A stretch of DNA of 20,925 bases from CAZGVW01 sp964529265 (lineage in GTDB: Bacteria; Planctomycetota; Phycisphaerae; Phycisphaerales; UBA1924), in the NCBI GenBank assembly GCA_964529265.1, contig CAZGVW010000128.1, forward strand, positions 1 to 20,925, given 5' to 3'. Positions 7,158 to 14,698 of this stretch are shown one piece after another. Below the pieces are notes generated by a model. The model worked only from the letters and a program-made list of their open reading frames with translations, ran no database searches and was not told the DNA's origin. The position numbers and the translations under genes are program-made. Every line of letters begins with the position of its first letter. Position 1 is the first letter of the stretch.

Positions 7158-7709
7158 GTGAGCACGCTTGTCGCCCATCCCGGGTCGCTGGACTGCGTCG
7201 GATCGCATCCGGATGCGGCCATCGAGCGCTGGCACGTGCTGCATACACGAAGCCGGCAGGAAAAGGCGGTCGCGGACGTGCTGGACGCGGCGGGATGCCG
7301 TTTTTTCCTCCCGCTGGTGCGGCGCGTGGCGTTTCACGGCGGGCGGAAGCGGATCGTGCAGCAGCCGCTGTTTTCGTCGTACATCTTCCTCTTTGGAGCG
7401 CGGGAAGCGACTTTTTTCGCGATTTCGACGAAACGGGTGGTTCGCGCGATTCCCGTGTCGGATCAGAGCGCGCTCGAGCACGAACTGCAGCAGATTCGCC
7501 GTGCCATTGAGGGGGAAGGGCAGTTGTTCGACCCGTTCCCGTTCTTGACGCACGGGAGGCGGGTGCGCGTGCGAAGCGGCCCGTTTCAGGGCCTGGAGGG
7601 GTTGGTCGAAGAGAGACTCAGGCAGGATCGCCTCATTCTCAATGTCCAGACGCTTGGTCAGGCGACGGGCCTTGAGATCGATGCGAGCCTGCTGGAGCCC
7701 GTGGACTAG
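7158..7709 (+). CDS. NusG/RfaH-family specialised antitermination factor
   Basis: The 183-residue product has a NusG N-terminal (NGN) domain at about residues 23-120, starting ERWHVLHTRSRQEKAVADVL and including FFLPLVRR and QPLFSSYIFLFG. A C-terminal KOW domain follows at about 130-183 (GRRVRVRSGPFQGLEGLV). NGN domains bind the RNA polymerase clamp. Paralogues such as RfaH, UpxY and LoaP act on long polysaccharide operons. Its position directly before a sugar-polymer cluster, rather than beside secE or ribosomal protein genes, argues for such a specialised paralogue and against housekeeping NusG. The start is GTG 7158, with GGAG ten bases upstream; no in-frame ATG precedes the NGN domain. RfaH-type fold switching cannot be judged from sequence. 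Confidence 0.88.
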   Translation: MSTLVAHPGSLDCVGSHPDAAIERWHVLHTRSRQEKAVADVLDAAGCRFFLPLVRRVAFHGGRKRIVQQPLFSSYIFLFGAREATFFAISTKRVVRAIPVSDQSALEHELQQIRRAIEGEGQLFDPFPFLTHGRRVRVRSGPFQGLEGLVEERLRQDRLILNVQTLGQATGLEIDASLLEPVD

Positions 7710-7712
7710 TGT

Positions 7713-7730
7713 CCGGGTCGGTCGACCCGG
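7713..7730 (+). promoter_or_regulatory. Hairpin directly after the NusG-like gene
   Basis: A perfect 7-bp stem, CCGGGTC and GACCCGG with loop GGTC, begins three bases after the stop codon. No T-run follows, so it is not a standard intrinsic terminator. It may be a pause, processing or attenuation element, or an mRNA end protector. Confidence 0.5.
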
Positions 7731-7844
7731 AAGCGGAATGGCGTTGTTGCGCACGTGTCCGCGGAGATTGGGACCTGGCTCGGTCGGCGCCGGCGACCCG
7801 GTGCGCGACGGGGGCGAAGCCCGCCCATAACGGGGAATCTTGGC

Positions 7845-7884
7845 CGTAGTGACCAGGTTTGTGCGCCAAGTCGTGGTCACTGCG
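7845..7884 (+). promoter_or_regulatory. Long inverted repeat in the operon leader, possible operator
   Basis: AGTGACCA (7848-7855) and TGGTCACT (7874-7881) are a perfect 8-bp inverted repeat 18 bases apart; in RNA the stem extends to 11 pairs with one G-U. A TATTTA hexamer at 7885-7890 directly follows and could be a -10 box, in which case the repeat would cover the -35 zone as an operator does. Alternatively it is an RNA hairpin. The sequence cannot decide between these. Confidence 0.4.
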
Positions 7885-7991
7885 TATTTAGGGACTAGAC
7901 GGACCGCGGGGTCCGATTACCATGCCCGGCCCACGGAACGTCGGGCGAGACCTGTCAAGAGGAATGTGACGAGAGAGAGCTTCCGGGTTGG

Positions 7992-8003
7992 GGCGATAGG
8001 GCG
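7992..8003 (+). promoter_or_regulatory. ops-like 12-mer in the operon leader
   Basis: GGCGATAGGGCG matches the enterobacterial RfaH-recruiting ops element GGCGGTAGCGTG at 9 of 12 positions, by my eye. It lies downstream of a NusG-like gene and upstream of a polysaccharide operon, as ops elements do. In GC-rich DNA such partial matches arise by chance, so this is only a candidate. Confidence 0.22.
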
Positions 8004-8150
8004 CATGCGGCCGCTGAGCATGGGGAAAGGCTCGCGGTCTGCACTTGCCCTACGTCTCCGCAGTTGCCCGGATTGGCTAAGTCGCACCGGCGGCCTGCCG
8101 ACCAGAGAGAGCGAGTCTCGGGCGAGGGGGATCGCCCCGGGGCCAGTTCG

Positions 8151-8157
8151 GGAGGAG
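8151..8157 (+). promoter_or_regulatory. Strong Shine-Dalgarno fixing the start at 8164
   Basis: GGAGGAG lies six bases before the ATG at 8164 and settles the start of a frame that is otherwise open for over 300 bases upstream. Confidence 0.85.
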
Positions 8158-8163
8158 AGTCCA

Positions 8164-11130
8164 ATGACGACGGCGATTCGCACCTGCATCTGGGCTGTGC
8201 TTGCACGCGGCGCGGCGGCGGTCCGCACGCGGGCGGCTTGCGCGGCGGCAATCGTTCTCGGAGCGCTGGGCGCCTCACCGGCGACGGCCGCGGAGGTTTC
8301 CGCGCGCGAGGTCGCGGCTTCGAACTTTGTGGACGTCGCGCTTGAGTCCGACATGCCTGCGTATGACCTGATCTGGTCCGATCACACGGACCAGGCGCGT
8401 CGGCAGGCGGCGGACCTTGCCGCGGCGGAGGTCATTCCGGGGCGGCTGAACGTCCTGAAGATGATCGGGGTGCCAGCGCGCTTCAGCCCCCTGGGGCGCG
8501 GGGAAGTGAACGACATGACCGGCGCGCCGGTGGACCGGATGCGCATTGCGCGCGAGAAGGCGGCGTACCAGGAGCAGGTGGAGGAGGCGCTGCTGGAGAT
8601 CATCGGGCTGGTGCGCGAGGCGCGCCCGGACGCGATGATTTCGCTGGATGGCTACAGCCCGGAGCGCGGCCGGCGCTCGGTGAAGTACGGCGACCTCGTG
8701 GAGGCCGTGGATTTCATCTTCATCGACGACGACATGGAAGCGCGGCTGCGGCGCTCGGATCGCCGGCGCCCGCTGGCGGAGCAGGCGGCGACGCAGGCGC
8801 TGTGGCTGCGCGACGCGGGGCTGAATGAGGACAATTTCGCGATCGTTCGCTATGCGGAGGGATGGATCGCGGTGGCGATGGGCGAGATTCCGGAGACGGT
8901 TTCCGGGCCCGCCGCGGCGCCCGAGCCCGTGACAGCGCCGGTGGTGGATGAGCAGCAGGATGAAGCCCCCGCGCCGCAGGCGCAGGATGACGATGAGGAT
9001 GATGCGCCGGCTCAGCGGGCCGTCTCGCGCAGCCCGGACATCAACAATGACGGGCGCGTGGACAGTTCGGACCGCGCCATGCTGCTGGGGATGTGGGGCA
9101 CGAGCAATCCCGCCGGCGACCTGAACGGCGATGGCACGGTGAACAGTTCGGACCTGGCGATTCTGCTGGGCTCGATGAGCCCGTCGTCCGGGATCGAGGG
9201 TCGCTGGATCAACGCGCCTGAGATCTACGTGCGGCGCTCGCGCGAGGTGATCCGCTTCGAGGTGACGCGGAACCGGCCCGAGGGCGGCGACACCGTGTTC
9301 ACGGTGTGGAATTACGACACGAATCAGAACATTCTGACGCACTGGGACGACACGAATCCCGCGGCGATCCCGGGGCACCTGTTCGACCACCTGACCACGG
9401 GCCGCGTGCAGGTGCGGGCGCAGATCCGCGACGCGGCGGACCACGTGGTGACGACGTTCACGCACGACATGAACTACGTGCTCACGGCGCCGACACTGCC
9501 TCCGCCGCTGCCGGGCGAAGACGATGACGAGGACGAGAATCCGCCGGTGAACACGCCGCCCGCGGGCGCGCCGGAGGCGCCGACTCCGCCGCAGCCGATC
9601 GGCCCGGTGGGCGACATTCCGCTGGCGATGGGCGTGAACCTGGGCGGCATCACGTATTACTCGACGGAGTGGACGTTCAAGGACCTGTTCAAGATGTCGC
9701 AGGTGAGGCCGAACGGGTTCCCGTGGGACATTCCGAACGGGCAGCCGACGCCTCCGCTCGATGCGGAGGGGTATCCGATCGGTCTGCCGCAGGGGCAGGC
9801 GGTCTCGGCGCTCATGGTCCGCTCGGTGCTGGGCAACTATCAGCCGGGCGAGTACGTGGTGATGTTCGAGGGCGACGGCGAGCTGCTGGTCGGCTTCGAC
9901 GCCCGCCAGACGACGTACAGCCACAACGGCGCCGGCACGGCGCGGTTCACGACGATGGTGACGCCGACGGACCGGGGCATCGTGCTTCGGATCATGCGGT
10001 CGAATCCGTCGAATCACGTGCGGAACATCCGCTTCGTGCACAAGGACTTCGAGCACAACTTCGAGTCGCAGCCGTTCCACCCCGTGTACCTGGAGCGTCT
10101 GGAGCCCTTCCGGGGCGGCGTGCTCCGCTTCATGAACTGGTGTTCGGTCAACAACTCGACGCTGCGGACGTGGTCGGAGCGCACGAAGGTGGACGGCCGG
10201 TCGCAGGCCGGCCCGCGCGGCGTGGCGCCCGAGTACATGATCATGCTCTCGAACCAGACGGGGATCGACCCGTGGTTCTGCATGCCGCACCAGGCGGACG
10301 CCAACTACGTGCGGCAGTTCGCGATGATGGTGAAGCAGCAGCTGAATCCGGACATTCCGCGGATCTACATCGAGTATTCGAACGAGGTGTGGAACTCCGG
10401 CTTCCAGCAGCACGCGTGGGTGCGCGACCAGGGCACGGCGGCGGGGCGCTCGCTGTACCAGGAGTTCACGAAGCGCTCGGTCGAGATGTTCCGGATCTGG
10501 GAGGACGTGTTCGGCGACCAGAAGCATCGCCTGGTGCGCGTGCTGGGCTCGCACCACAACAATCCGTGGGTGACGCAGCAGATCATCAACGCGATGGAAT
10601 CGGACGCGGACGCCGACGTGATTGCCGTGGCGCCGTACTTCGGCGGCGTCCTGGGCAACCACGCCAACTGGCAGGCGACGCGCAGCATGACGGTCGAGCA
10701 GGTGCTCGACGCGTGCGAACAGGACATCGCGACGCGCCATGAGCGGACTGTCGAGACCATCCGCATCGCGCATGAGCACGGCCTGCCGGTGATCGCGTAC
10801 GAGGGCGGTCAGCACCTCGTGGGCGTCGGGCCGGGCGTGAACGATCAGACCCTGACCGACCTGTTCGTAGCCGTGAACCGCCACCCGCGCATGTACGACC
10901 TGTACATGGCGGACCTGCAGGGCTGGGCCTCGGCCGGCGGCAAGATGTACGCCTCGTTCGCGTACTCGGGCATTCCCGGCAAGTGGGGCTCGTGGGGTCT
11001 GCTCGAATACCAGACGCAGCCCACGGAGCAGCGCAGCGGCGAGCGGCCGGCCTACAAGTACCGCGCGATCGAGAACATCTCCGTCCAGTGGGGCGCGCAG
11101 CAGGCCCAGGAGAACCAGGCCGGCCAGTGA
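8164..11130 (+). CDS. Secreted dockerin plus clan-A glycoside hydrolase-like protein
   Basis: The 988-residue product has a signal peptide (hydrophobic to about residue 40, ASPATAA cleavage region). Residues about 45-250 form an unrecognised helical domain. An acidic Pro/Ala/Asp linker (about 252-290) precedes a dockerin pair at about 292-340 (DINNDGRVDSSDRAMLLGMWG, DLNGDGTVNSSDLAILLGSM). A beta-rich region and a second acidic linker (about 449-480) follow. From about 485 there is a TIM-barrel hydrolase-like region starting LAMGVNLGGITYYSTEW. IEYSNEVWN places a candidate acid/base at E741 and IAYEGGQHL a candidate nucleophile at E880, the spacing expected of clan GH-A; similar proteins are often annotated as cellulose-binding. 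It probably acts on glycans outside the cytoplasm. Its place in a polysaccharide operon suggests trimming, remodelling or release of the polymer, which is inference. No cohesin is in the window. Confidence 0.82.
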   Translation: MTTAIRTCIWAVLARGAAAVRTRAACAAAIVLGALGASPATAAEVSAREVAASNFVDVALESDMPAYDLIWSDHTDQARRQAADLAAAEVIPGRLNVLKMIGVPARFSPLGRGEVNDMTGAPVDRMRIAREKAAYQEQVEEALLEIIGLVREARPDAMISLDGYSPERGRRSVKYGDLVEAVDFIFIDDDMEARLRRSDRRRPLAEQAATQALWLRDAGLNEDNFAIVRYAEGWIAVAMGEIPETVSGPAAAPEPVTAPVVDEQQDEAPAPQAQDDDEDDAPAQRAVSRSPDINNDGRVDSSDRAMLLGMWGTSNPAGDLNGDGTVNSSDLAILLGSMSPSSGIEGRWINAPEIYVRRSREVIRFEVTRNRPEGGDTVFTVWNYDTNQNILTHWDDTNPAAIPGHLFDHLTTGRVQVRAQIRDAADHVVTTFTHDMNYVLTAPTLPPPLPGEDDDEDENPPVNTPPAGAPEAPTPPQPIGPVGDIPLAMGVNLGGITYYSTEWTFKDLFKMSQVRPNGFPWDIPNGQPTPPLDAEGYPIGLPQGQAVSALMVRSVLGNYQPGEYVVMFEGDGELLVGFDARQTTYSHNGAGTARFTTMVTPTDRGIVLRIMRSNPSNHVRNIRFVHKDFEHNFESQPFHPVYLERLEPFRGGVLRFMNWCSVNNSTLRTWSERTKVDGRSQAGPRGVAPEYMIMLSNQTGIDPWFCMPHQADANYVRQFAMMVKQQLNPDIPRIYIEYSNEVWNSGFQQHAWVRDQGTAAGRSLYQEFTKRSVEMFRIWEDVFGDQKHRLVRVLGSHHNNPWVTQQIINAMESDADADVIAVAPYFGGVLGNHANWQATRSMTVEQVLDACEQDIATRHERTVETIRIAHEHGLPVIAYEGGQHLVGVGPGVNDQTLTDLFVAVNRHPRMYDLYMADLQGWASAGGKMYASFAYSGIPGKWGSWGLLEYQTQPTEQRSGERPAYKYRAIENISVQWGAQQAQENQAGQ

Positions 11131-11190
11131 GCATCGCCCGGGCGCCGGGCGACCGGCCCAGAGGCGCTCCGCGAGGCGGGGCGCGAAGAC

Positions 11191-12432
11191 ATGACCATCG
11201 GGTACTTCGTCTCCGAGTTTCCCGGTCAGACGCACGCCTTCTTCTGGCGTGAAATCAAGGAATTGCGCGAGCGGGGCGTGTCGCTGGACATTGTCGCGAC
11301 ACGCCCCGCGCCGCGCTCCAACCGCCCGCACGGGTGGTCGGAAGAGGCGATCAGGCAGACGGCGTACCTGTACCCGCCGACGGTGGGCGGGTTCCTGGGT
11401 TCGCTCGGGACATTGCTCGGGGCGGGGCCGGCGCGGTGGGCGGCGTGCGCCCGGGAGTGCCTGGGCGCACCGGATGCGGGGCTCGCGCAGCGGGTGAAAC
11501 TGCTGACGCTGCTGCCCGCGGCGGCGGGGCTGAAGCGGCTGGCGACGCAGCGGGGATGGACGCACATTCACACGCACACGTGCGCGAATGCCGCGGCGAT
11601 CGCGATGCTGTGCCGGCTGCTGGGCGGGCCGCCCTACAGCATCGTGCTGCACGGGCCGCTTTCCGACTATGGGCCGGCGCAGCGCGTGAAGTGGCGGAAC
11701 GCGGCTTTCGGGGTGGTGATCACGAAAAAACTGCTCGCGGAGGCGAAATCGGCGCTCGGGAATGATGCCCCGAAGGGCGGGTTCGAGATCGCGGCGATGG
11801 GTGTGGATGTGGGCCTGTTCCGGCGCTCGCGCCCGTACGAGGCGTGGCGCGGGGAGGGGCCGCTGCGGATTGTCTCATGTGGGAGGTTGAATCCGTGCAA
11901 GGGGCATCTGGACCTGATCGAGGCCGCTGGAATGCTGCGCGGACGTGGTATTGATGCGCAGGTGCGGATCCTGGGGCAGGGCGAACAGATGGCGGAACTG
12001 AAGGCGCGGCGGGCGGCCCTGGGGCTCGACGAGGCGGTGGACCTGCCTGGGGCTGTGGCGGAATCGGAAGTGCGCGCGGCGATCGAATCGGCGCACATGT
12101 TTGCGCTGGCGAGCCTGCATGAGCCGCTGGGGGTGGCGCTCATGGAGGCGATGGCGATGCAGACGCCGGTGGTTTCGACCGCGGCGGGGGGCGTGCCTGA
12201 GCTGATTGACGACGGCGTGGATGGGGTGCTGGCGCCGCCGCGGGATCCGACGGCGCTGGCGGAGGCGATCGAGCGTGTAGCGCGGAATGCGGATGAGGCG
12301 ATCCGGATCGGGCGGGCCGGGCGGGCGAAGGTGGAGCGATCGTTCCACAGCGGCGTGAGCGCGGAGATGCTGAAGCGGCGGGTGCTCGGAGGAGCGGCGC
12401 CGGTCAAGCATGCGGCGCCCGCGGCGGCGTGA
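11191..12432 (+). CDS. GT4-family glycosyltransferase, WcaL-like
   Basis: The 413-residue, GT-B-fold enzyme starts IGYFVSEFPGQTHAFFWREI, the N-terminus of colanic-acid WcaL-type transferases. It has HTHTCANAA and VLHGP in the acceptor domain. The donor domain holds GRLNPCKGHLDLIEAA (231-246) and the retaining-enzyme EX7E pair E311 and E319 in HEPLGVALMEAMAMQTPVVS. It should add a sugar from a nucleotide donor to the lipid-linked repeat unit on the cytoplasmic side; which sugar cannot be told. The ATG at 11191 follows the hydrolase gene by 60 bases with a weak ribosome-binding site. Its end overlaps an alternative GTG start of the next gene. Confidence 0.9.
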   Translation: MTIGYFVSEFPGQTHAFFWREIKELRERGVSLDIVATRPAPRSNRPHGWSEEAIRQTAYLYPPTVGGFLGSLGTLLGAGPARWAACARECLGAPDAGLAQRVKLLTLLPAAAGLKRLATQRGWTHIHTHTCANAAAIAMLCRLLGGPPYSIVLHGPLSDYGPAQRVKWRNAAFGVVITKKLLAEAKSALGNDAPKGGFEIAAMGVDVGLFRRSRPYEAWRGEGPLRIVSCGRLNPCKGHLDLIEAAGMLRGRGIDAQVRILGQGEQMAELKARRAALGLDEAVDLPGAVAESEVRAAIESAHMFALASLHEPLGVALMEAMAMQTPVVSTAAGGVPELIDDGVDGVLAPPRDPTALAEAIERVARNADEAIRIGRAGRAKVERSFHSGVSAEMLKRRVLGGAAPVKHAAPAAA

Positions 12433-12455
12433 TCCTCAACGAGCGCAAGGAAGAC

Positions 12456-12461
12456 AGGAGG
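12456..12461 (+). promoter_or_regulatory. Consensus Shine-Dalgarno deciding the FkbM gene start
   Basis: AGGAGG lies six bases before the ATG at 12468. It favours that start over the GTG at 12429, which overlaps the previous stop as GTGA. Confidence 0.8.
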
Positions 12462-12467
12462 CTGAGC

Positions 12468-13331
12468 ATGCCTGGCGTTGTGGCGCGAGCATCGCGGATG
12501 ATGATGCGGTTGTATCCGTTCCCGCGGGGGCAGGGGAGGATCGTGGATCGTTCGCCGCTGGGGCGGCTGCGATTTCCCGAGGACACGCTGGACGTGCGCA
12601 CGCGGGAAGGGTTCGAGATGACGGTGTGGCCGAACGACCTGATCGGCCGGCACCTGTACCTCACAGGGCAGTTCGATCAAACGATCGTTCACGTGCTGCG
12701 GCGGTTCGCGCGGGGCGGCGACGTGATGCTGGACATCGGGGCGAACATCGGGTTCGTCTCGTGTGCGATGTTGTGGGGTGATCCGGAGGCGAGGATCGTA
12801 TCGGTGGAGCCGAATCCGGAGACGTGCGCGCTGCTTCGGCGGAACCTGGAGCGCGTGGCGGCGGGGCGCGGGCGGGCGATGGAGGCAGCGGTTTCGGATC
12901 ACGACGGGGGCGCGGAGCTGATCATCGGGGTAGGGAACACCGGAGGCAGCCGGATCGCGCACAACGGTGAAGCGCAAGGAGCGCGAACGGCGCACGTGCG
13001 GCTGATCTCGGCCGAGACGCTGCTCAGGGAGTGCGGGCTGGACCGCCTGGACCTGGTGAAGATCGATGTGGAAGGTCACGAAGAGGCGGTGATCCGGTCG
13101 CTGGGGCCGGTGCTGAAGCGGCTGCGGCCGAACGCAGCCGTGTTCGAGCACGGTGGGGATCTGTCGGCGGCGGATTCATCGATCTGCAAGACGCTCGATG
13201 AGGCGGGGTACGACGTGCGCGGCGTGCGGAAGAGCCTGACGGCGTGGTCGCTGGCGACGCTGGACGAGATGCGCGAGGGCGGATTCCAGTGCCACGACTA
13301 CGTGGCGACGCCGCGGGAGCACGCGCGGTGA
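12468..13331 (+). CDS. FkbM-family SAM-dependent methyltransferase
   Basis: The 287-residue product has the FkbM Rossmann-fold motifs: MLDIGANIGFVSC (D89, G91, N93; SAM-binding motif I), VEPNPETCALLRRNL (acidic E114 that would bind the SAM ribose), and DLVKIDVEGHEEAVIRSL. FkbM enzymes make O-methyl groups, and in sugar-polymer loci they are generally taken to methylate a sugar hydroxyl, so the glycan probably carries methoxyl groups. The start is discussed at the Shine-Dalgarno above; the upstream GTG at 12429 would add 13 residues with no motif. The end overlaps the next gene as GTGA. Confidence 0.9.
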   Translation: MPGVVARASRMMMRLYPFPRGQGRIVDRSPLGRLRFPEDTLDVRTREGFEMTVWPNDLIGRHLYLTGQFDQTIVHVLRRFARGGDVMLDIGANIGFVSCAMLWGDPEARIVSVEPNPETCALLRRNLERVAAGRGRAMEAAVSDHDGGAELIIGVGNTGGSRIAHNGEAQGARTAHVRLISAETLLRECGLDRLDLVKIDVEGHEEAVIRSLGPVLKRLRPNAAVFEHGGDLSAADSSICKTLDEAGYDVRGVRKSLTAWSLATLDEMREGGFQCHDYVATPREHAR

Positions 13332-14698
13332 GCGAGGGGCGGCTCAAGGTCATGCTGATCGCGGAGGCGGCGAACCCGGAATGGGTGAGCGTGCCGCTGG
13401 TGGGGTGGAGCCACTGCCGGGCGCTGATGGAGGTGGTGGACGGCCATCTGGTGACGCAGGTGCGCAACCAGGGCGCGATCGAGCGCGCGGGGCTTACCGA
13501 GGGGCGCGAGTTCACTGCGCTGGACACGGAATCGGTGGCGCGGCCGGTGTGGAAACTGGGCGATCTGCTGAGGGGTGGAAGGGGAAAAGGGTGGACGACG
13601 ACGACGGCGCTGGCGTCGCTCTCGTACTACTACTTTGAGTGGGCGGTGTGGAGACGGTTCGGGGCGCGGATCAAGCGCCGCGAGTTCGATGTGGTGCATC
13701 GCGTGACGCCGCTGAGCCCGACGATTCCGAGCGTGATCGCGGGGCGGTGCGCCCGGGCAGGCGTGCCATTTGTGATCGGGCCGCTGAATGGCGGGGCGCC
13801 GTGGCCGAAGGGGTTCGATACGGCGCGGCGGGCGGAGAAGGAGTGGCTTTCGTACGTGCGGCGGCTGTATCGGTTGTTGCCGGGGTATGGGGCGACGCGA
13901 AGGCAAGCCGCGGCGATCGTGGCGGGGTCGCGCGACACGCTGGGGCAGATGCCCGGATGGGCGCGGGGGAAGTGCGTGTACATACCGGAGAACGGGATCG
14001 ATCCGGGGCGGTTTTCGGCGCGACGGACGCGGCGGGCGGGAAAGCCGCTGCGGCTCGTGTTCGTGGGCCGGCTGGTGCCGTACAAGGGCGCGGACATGCT
14101 GATCGAGGCGGCGGCGCCGCTGATCAGGAGTGGGGACGCGGTGCTGGAGTTGATCGGCGACGGGCCGCAGGCGGAGGAGTTGCGGGGGCTGATCGAGCGG
14201 CTGGGGGTCGATCGCGGCGTGACGATGACGGGGTGGGTGAAGCACACGGAGTTGCCGGCGCGGCTGGTTGAGCACGACCTGTTTGTGTTCCCGAGCGTGC
14301 GCGAGTTCGGCGGGGGTGTGGCGCTGGAGGCGATGGCGGTGGGTTTGCCGGCGATGGTGATGGACTATGCCGGGCCGGCGGAACTGGTGACGGAGGAGAC
14401 GGGGTTTCTGATTGAAATGGGAAGCCGGGAGGACGTTGTAGCGCGGCTGCGGGCGGCGCTGGAGCGGCTGGCCAGGTCGCCGGAAGAGATTGATGACCGG
14501 TCGTCGGCGGCGGTGGAGCGCGTTGAGCGGCTGTTCACGTGGGAGGCGAAGGCGCGGCAGACGCTCGAGGTGTATGAGTGGGTGACGGGCCGGCGGGTCG
14601 AGAGGCCGGATTTCGGGATGCCGCTGCGTGAGGCGCGCGGGCGGGATGAAGCGGGCGCGAGAATCGAGGAGCGTCGTGAGACGCTGGCGCGGGCATGA
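13328..14698 (+). CDS. GT4-family glycosyltransferase
   Basis: This 456-residue GT-B enzyme has FDVVHRVTPLSPTIPS and FVIGPLNGGAPWP in the acceptor domain. The donor domain has PENGIDPGRF, LVFVGRLVPYKGADMLIEAA (G247, R248, K253) and the EX7E pair E326/E334 in REFGGGVALEAMAVGLP. It should be a retaining transferase building the repeat unit. The GTG at 13328 overlaps the previous TGA as GTGA and gives the natural N-terminus MSEGRLKVMLIAEAA; the frame is open upstream, but that part belongs to the FkbM gene. The C-terminal 40 residues are a charged extension without motifs. The last codons overlap the flippase start as ATGA. Confidence 0.9.
   Translation: MSEGRLKVMLIAEAANPEWVSVPLVGWSHCRALMEVVDGHLVTQVRNQGAIERAGLTEGREFTALDTESVARPVWKLGDLLRGGRGKGWTTTTALASLSYYYFEWAVWRRFGARIKRREFDVVHRVTPLSPTIPSVIAGRCARAGVPFVIGPLNGGAPWPKGFDTARRAEKEWLSYVRRLYRLLPGYGATRRQAAAIVAGSRDTLGQMPGWARGKCVYIPENGIDPGRFSARRTRRAGKPLRLVFVGRLVPYKGADMLIEAAAPLIRSGDAVLELIGDGPQAEELRGLIERLGVDRGVTMTGWVKHTELPARLVEHDLFVFPSVREFGGGVALEAMAVGLPAMVMDYAGPAELVTEETGFLIEMGSREDVVARLRAALERLARSPEEIDDRSSAAVERVERLFTWEAKARQTLEVYEWVTGRRVERPDFGMPLREARGRDEAGARIEERRETLARA

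Larger units (their letters stand above)
7710..8163 (+). promoter_or_regulatory. 454-base structured leader of the polysaccharide operon
   Basis: No gene is supported here; an in-frame extension of the next gene back to 7840 has no ribosome-binding site. The stretch holds several perfect inverted repeats: 7713-7730, GGGC/GCCC at 7812-7822, 7845-7884, GGACC/GGTCC at 7901-7914, and GGGCGA/TCGCCC at 8120-8137. The last lies just upstream of the strong Shine-Dalgarno at 8151-8157. An ops-like 12-mer is at 7992-8003. A leader of this size between an antiterminator gene and its likely target is a good candidate for the site of regulation. I did not recognise a known riboswitch. Confidence 0.55.

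Noticed and set aside
7713..7730. Intrinsic terminator after the NusG-like gene
   Set aside because: The stem is perfect but AAGCGG follows instead of a T-run.
7840..8163. N-terminal extension of the dockerin-hydrolase gene
   Set aside because: It has a TTG start without a ribosome-binding site. The ATG at 8164 has GGAGGAG and a signal peptide directly after.
1310..11130. A cellulosome system, from the two dockerin-like proteins
   Set aside because: No cohesin or scaffoldin is visible, and planctomycetes use such repeats widely in surface proteins.
8275..11652. A 1,125-codon antisense open frame
   Set aside because: It lies across the hydrolase and GT4 genes on the other strand. Its translation is Arg/His/Pro-rich with no motif, typical of the antisense of GC-rich coding sequence.
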